This document shows, piece after piece, positions 4,888 to 6,811 of a stretch of DNA of 6,811 bases (its first letter is position 1; each line of letters begins with the position of its first letter). The notes beneath the pieces were generated by a model. It saw only the letters and a list, made by a program, of their open reading frames with translations, searched no databases and was not told the DNA's origin. The stretch comes from CAYSWS01 sp964434935 (GTDB lineage: Bacteria > Patescibacteriota > WWE3 > UBA101185 > UBA10185), in contig CAYSWS010000023.1 of the NCBI GenBank assembly GCA_964434935.1, positions 1 to 6,811 on the forward strand, given 5' to 3'. Both the position numbers and the translations under genes were made by a program.

Positions 4888-4916
4888 ATAATAATGATAC
4901 AATAGCCACATATCAA
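4888..4916 (-). promoter_or_regulatory. Promoter of the 364-aa membrane protein / RDD operon
   Basis: On the minus strand TTGATA (4916-4911) and TATTAT (4893-4888) are separated by 17 bases. The expected start, about 4881, leaves only 2-3 bases before the GTG at 4878. The element overlaps the divergent metK -10 box (4898-4903) and the first bases of the riboswitch, so the two promoters probably compete. TATTAA (4890-4885) is an alternative -10. Confidence 0.55.
4895..4903 (+). promoter_or_regulatory. Extended -10 promoter of the metK riboswitch transcript
   Basis: TG-A-TACAAT (4895-4903) is an extended -10 element without a convincing -35. Initiation about seven bases downstream would start the RNA at 4909-4911, exactly the 5' strand of the riboswitch P1 helix. 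Confidence 0.6.
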
Positions 4917-5027
4917 GAGTGATAGTAGAGAATCGGCTCAAAGCTATCCGGCAACCGAGATCTTCGAACACCAAGAAGGATCCGCGGTGCCACATCCGAC
5001 CTTATTAAGTTTTCTAAGGAAGATATG
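4909..5027 (+). ncRNA. SAM-I (S-box) riboswitch controlling metK
   Basis: The order of S-box elements is recognisable. P1 pairs CATATC (4909-4914) with GATATG (5022-5027), followed by AAGAG (4915-4919). P2 pairs GATAG (4921-4925) with CTATC (4944-4948), with an inner GAG/CTC and a loop whose CGG (4934-4936) can pair with CCG (4982-4984) as the pseudoknot. P3 is closed by GGCAACC (4950-4956) and GGTGCC (4986-4991), the hallmark strands of the class, with GATC/GATC above. CACATCCGAC follows, and then P4 pairs CCTTA (5000-5004) with TAAGG (5015-5019). This RNA class binds SAM, and finding it in front of a SAM synthetase fits feedback repression. There is no terminator hairpin. The metK ATG (5025-5027) lies inside P1 and the Shine-Dalgarno AAGGA (5016-5020) overlaps P4, implying control of translation initiation. 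A SAM-I/IV variant of the same clan is the alternative. Confidence 0.9.
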
Positions 5028-6194
5028 GTCAAAAGACAAAAAAACAAAAATTTCCCTTTTTATAAAAATTTCACTTCCGAATCAGTCTGTGCCGGTCATC
5101 CGGACAAGATCTGCGATCAGATCTCTGACGCTATATTGGACGCTGTGCTGGCGTTGGACCCTCAAGGTCGCGTGGCTGTGGAGGCTATGGTGACGGCTAA
5201 CCGGGTGGTGGTAGCTGGTGAGGTGACGGCGGCTGCAGCGGCGCTGGCTCGGATCGATCTTAAGCAGGTGGCGGCGGAGCAGATCAAGCGTTTGGGCTAC
5301 ACGGACACCGCTTTCAACTTTACCCACCAGAGCCCCATTGAGGTCTACATCCACGAACAATCCCAGGATATTGCCGCCGGGGTTGATAATGAGGGCGCCG
5401 GCGATCAGGGCATGATGTTTGGTTATGCCTGTTGCGAGACACCGGAGCTTATGCCCTTGCCTATCATGTTGGCGCATAAGCTGACGCAAGCCATGGATGG
5501 TGTTCGAACAACAGGGGTGCTGCCTTATTTACGTCCTGACGGCAAATCTCAGGTGACGGTGAATTACAAAGGGGGCTGGCCGGTGGGTGTAAGCAAAGTG
5601 GTGCTGGCGGTGCCGCACCGGGAAGATGTGGAGGTGGAGCAGGTCAGGCGTGACTTGCATGTGGAGGTGGTGAAAAAAGTGTTGGGGGAGTATGAGCAGA
5701 GGATCCCTGAGAAAGAGTTGATAGTTAACGGCACCGGTGTGTGGCATATTGGCGGGCCGGCTAGTGACACAGGAGTTACCGGCAGGAAAATTGTGGTGGA
5801 TGGTTACGGAGGCATGGCCCGGGTGGGTGGTGGAGCTTTTTCCGGCAAAGATCCTACCAAGGTGGACCGTTCGGGAGCTTATGCCGCGAGATATTTGGCC
5901 AAAAATATTGTGGCCCACGGACTGGCGGATAGAGTTGAGGTGGGCTTGGCCTACGTCATTGGTCGAAAAAGACCCCTGATGGAAGAAATTGAGACTTTTG
6001 GTACGGCTAGAGTTTCCAAAAAAGCCCTGCGCGAATTTGCCGGCCAGCTGTTGGACACCAGCGTACGGGGTATTATTGAAGGGTTGGATCTACGACGCCC
6101 GCTCTACCTAAAAACCGCCTCTTACGGGCACTTTGGCCGGGAGGGGTTTCCGTGGGAACAGATGCCAGGCGTGCAAGTTGGTGTAACTCCATAA
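5025..6194 (+). CDS. metK: S-adenosylmethionine synthetase (methionine adenosyltransferase)
   Basis: This 389-aa cytoplasmic enzyme makes SAM, phosphate and diphosphate from ATP and methionine. Family signatures are present in order: SESVCAGHPDKICDQISDAILDA (18-40), with the GHPDK histidine at 25; GAGDQGMMFGYA (124-135); LRPDGKSQV (169-177); the glycine-rich GGGAFSGKDPTKVDRSGAYAARY (268-290); and near the C-terminus TASYGHFGR (364-372). The length is normal for bacterial MetK (about 380-400). The N-terminus carries a short Lys/Asn-rich extension (about 14 residues) encoded by an A-rich stretch. The ATG at 5025 is set by AAGGA four bases upstream and by the riboswitch, whose P1 helix contains it. 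Codons are visibly richer in G/C than in neighbouring genes. It probably supplies SAM for methyltransferases such as the one at 6497. Confidence 0.97.
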   Translation: MVKRQKNKNFPFYKNFTSESVCAGHPDKICDQISDAILDAVLALDPQGRVAVEAMVTANRVVVAGEVTAAAAALARIDLKQVAAEQIKRLGYTDTAFNFTHQSPIEVYIHEQSQDIAAGVDNEGAGDQGMMFGYACCETPELMPLPIMLAHKLTQAMDGVRTTGVLPYLRPDGKSQVTVNYKGGWPVGVSKVVLAVPHREDVEVEQVRRDLHVEVVKKVLGEYEQRIPEKELIVNGTGVWHIGGPASDTGVTGRKIVVDGYGGMARVGGGAFSGKDPTKVDRSGAYAARYLAKNIVAHGLADRVEVGLAYVIGRKRPLMEEIETFGTARVSKKALREFAGQLLDTSVRGIIEGLDLRRPLYLKTASYGHFGREGFPWEQMPGVQVGVTP

Positions 6195-6205
6195 GCAATC
6201 ATAAG

Positions 6206-6214
6206 TGGTATAAT
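6206..6214 (+). promoter_or_regulatory. Extended -10 promoter of the 51-aa membrane protein
   Basis: TG-G-TATAAT (6206-6214) is a consensus extended -10 lying 12 bases after the metK stop, with no clear -35. Initiation near 6221 gives a leader of about 30 bases ending in the strong ribosome binding site at 6242-6247. Confidence 0.7.
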
Positions 6215-6251
6215 ACCCTCAAATAATCCTATAAACTCATGAGGAGGAACC

Positions 6252-6407
6252 ATGGACCAAAAGAAGTTTTATGCTTTCCTTGTAGTTGCAGTGCTTCTGT
6301 TAGTTTTGGCAGTTGTTATGGCGATGAACGGGAGGTCGGACCTCGCATCTATATTTGGTTCCGCTGGGATTTTCTTTATTGCTTTTCTGCTGGGAAAATC
6401 AATTTGA
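6252..6407 (+). CDS. 51-aa small membrane protein with two helices
   Basis: The sequence begins MDQKKFYAFLVVAVLLLVLA and ends in FFIAFLLGKSI, terminating at TGA (6405-6407). It has a short charged N-terminus, a hydrophobic helix at about 6-25, a turn containing NGRSD (26-30), and a second helix at about 33-48. This is the shape of a small hairpin membrane protein. I do not recognise a family. The start is well supported: AGGAGG (6242-6247) is four bases before the ATG, the best Shine-Dalgarno sequence in the window. The gene has its own extended -10 promoter and an intrinsic terminator 20 bases after the stop, so it can be expressed independently of metK, although read-through from metK is possible. 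The longer overlapping frame from ATG 6239 lacks a ribosome binding site and a membrane-like pattern. Confidence 0.75.
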   Translation: MDQKKFYAFLVVAVLLLVLAVVMAMNGRSDLASIFGSAGIFFIAFLLGKSI

Positions 6408-6426
6408 GCGGATCCGAGTCACCCTA

Positions 6427-6470
6427 TGGGGGTAGGCTTTTTTCTACAAAGTTTACCCCCAGGATTTTTT
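6427..6470 (+). terminator. Strong intrinsic terminator after the 51-aa gene
   Basis: TGGGGGTAGGCTTT (6427-6440) pairs with AAAGTTTACCCCCA (6448-6461) as a 14-bp stem with two G-U pairs and a 7-base loop. A T6 run follows (6465-6470). It ends the metK/small-protein unit before the convergent gene at 6497. There is no T tract on the other strand, so it works in one direction. Confidence 0.9.
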
Positions 6471-6496
6471 CTATTAACAAGATTGTATTTAGATAA

Positions 6497-6811
6497 TTAG
6501 AGAATATAAGGCACAAGCTTTTTTGAACTTTCTTTGTAGCTTTTATATTCCGCAAACCTTTTTTCCAGCAAACCCTCTTCGAACCGTATCTTCACGCAGA
6601 TATCCACCAAAAGCACCAAAAACACCCCTAACCTGAGCAAACTCACCCCACTCAATAGCAAACCAAGGCATACCGCCAGCACTGACGTGTACATGGGATG
6701 TCGAATATATTTATAAATGCCTGTTGTTATTAATTTTGCCTCACGGGAAACGTCCGGGAACAAACTAAGCTTGCTCTTTTTCATTTCGAAAATAGCTACA
6801 AAACCAATTGA
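6497..6811 (-). CDS. Isoprenylcysteine/phospholipid methyltransferase-like membrane protein (N-terminus beyond right edge)
   Basis: The visible 104 residues carry LITTGIYKYIRHPMYTSVLAVCLGLLL, the GxYxxxRHPxY motif of the ICMT/PEMT-like family of SAM-dependent integral membrane methyltransferases. A second helix (about LLRLGVFLVLLVDICVK) follows, and then KIRFEEGLLEKRFAEYKSYKESSKKLVPYI, with the double-acidic/YxxY C-terminal motif of the same family. RHP and the Glu pair belong to the SAM-binding region in this family. The frame stays open to the window edge (SIGFVAIFE precedes Met at 6784). That Met has no ribosome binding site, and family members usually have further N-terminal helices, so I treat the gene as partial. 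The substrate (lipid, quinone-like or prenyl thiol) cannot be told. Confidence 0.85.
   Translation of the reverse strand, partial: SIGFVAIFEMKKSKLSLFPDVSREAKLITTGIYKYIRHPMYTSVLAVCLGLLLSGVSLLRLGVFLVLLVDICVKIRFEEGLLEKRFAEYKSYKESSKKLVPYIL

Noticed and set aside
4475..4888. 137-aa plus-strand frame with a proline run
   Set aside because: It is the complement of the poly-glycine membrane protein. The proline run is simply GGN codons read in reverse.
4959..4982. GATC palindromes as a separate repeat or restriction-related element
   Set aside because: They form the upper part of riboswitch P3 and need no other explanation.
5082..5918. Long minus-strand frames inside metK
   Set aside because: They are shadows caused by the G/C-rich codon pattern of metK. 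The MetK motifs on the plus strand are unambiguous.
6239..6496. 85-aa plus-strand frame starting at ATG 6239
   Set aside because: Its start lies upstream of the AGGAGG site, it lacks its own ribosome binding site and it reads through the terminator. The ATG at 6252 gives a coherent two-helix protein.

Overview
The window looks like chromosomal DNA from a small-genome bacterium, quite possibly Patescibacteria (CPR/Parcubacteria-like). This placement is inferred from the style of the proteins: a DUF5674-type gene, a multi-pass membrane protein with an RDD partner, a compact gene layout, and salvage-only NAD genes. No marker gene settles it. TGA is used as a normal stop, for example at the ends of the 364-aa membrane protein and the 51-aa protein, so the UGA=Gly code of Gracilibacteria/SR1 is excluded. 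I see no insertion sequence, CRISPR array, tRNA, rRNA or phage module.

Layout. Positions 1-1574 hold an NAD-salvage regulon. On the minus strand, pnuC (nicotinamide riboside transporter) overlaps the start of nadR, which runs off the left edge. Divergently, nrtR encodes the NUDIX/winged-helix repressor of NAD metabolism. The 65-bp gap between pnuC and nrtR carries two near-consensus promoters. Their -35 boxes overlap each other inside a perfect 7+7 inverted repeat, the likely NrtR operator. Positions 1575-2533 hold a lone gene of unknown function, a membrane-anchored coiled-coil protein. It has its own consensus promoter with a dyad over the -10 box and ends at a strong bidirectional terminator. 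Positions 2595-3225 hold a minus-strand pair of small coupled genes, DUF5674-like plus a 92-aa unknown. Positions 3263-4916 hold a minus-strand pair of coupled membrane-protein genes: a poly-Gly multi-pass protein and an RDD protein. Positions 4895-6194 hold metK (S-adenosylmethionine synthetase) behind a SAM-I (S-box) riboswitch. Positions 6206-6470 hold a 51-aa two-helix membrane protein with its own extended -10 promoter, a strong Shine-Dalgarno site and an intrinsic terminator. From 6497 to the right edge, on the minus strand, lies the C-terminal part of an isoprenylcysteine/phospholipid methyltransferase-like membrane protein.

How it works together. PnuC imports nicotinamide riboside and NadR is expected to phosphorylate and adenylylate it to NAD. 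NrtR, with a degenerate NUDIX box that probably senses rather than cleaves, would repress both its own gene and pnuC-nadR from one operator. MetK makes SAM and appears to be feedback-controlled by an RNA whose P1 helix contains the metK start codon and whose P4 helix contains the ribosome binding site.

A recurring pattern is that four transcription units (pnuC, nrtR, the DUF5674-like gene, the 364-aa membrane gene) place a promoter -10 box only about 6-9 bases before the start codon, with no ribosome binding site. They are probably translated from leaderless mRNAs. Two downstream genes in the operons (nadR and the RDD gene) have clear Shine-Dalgarno sites.
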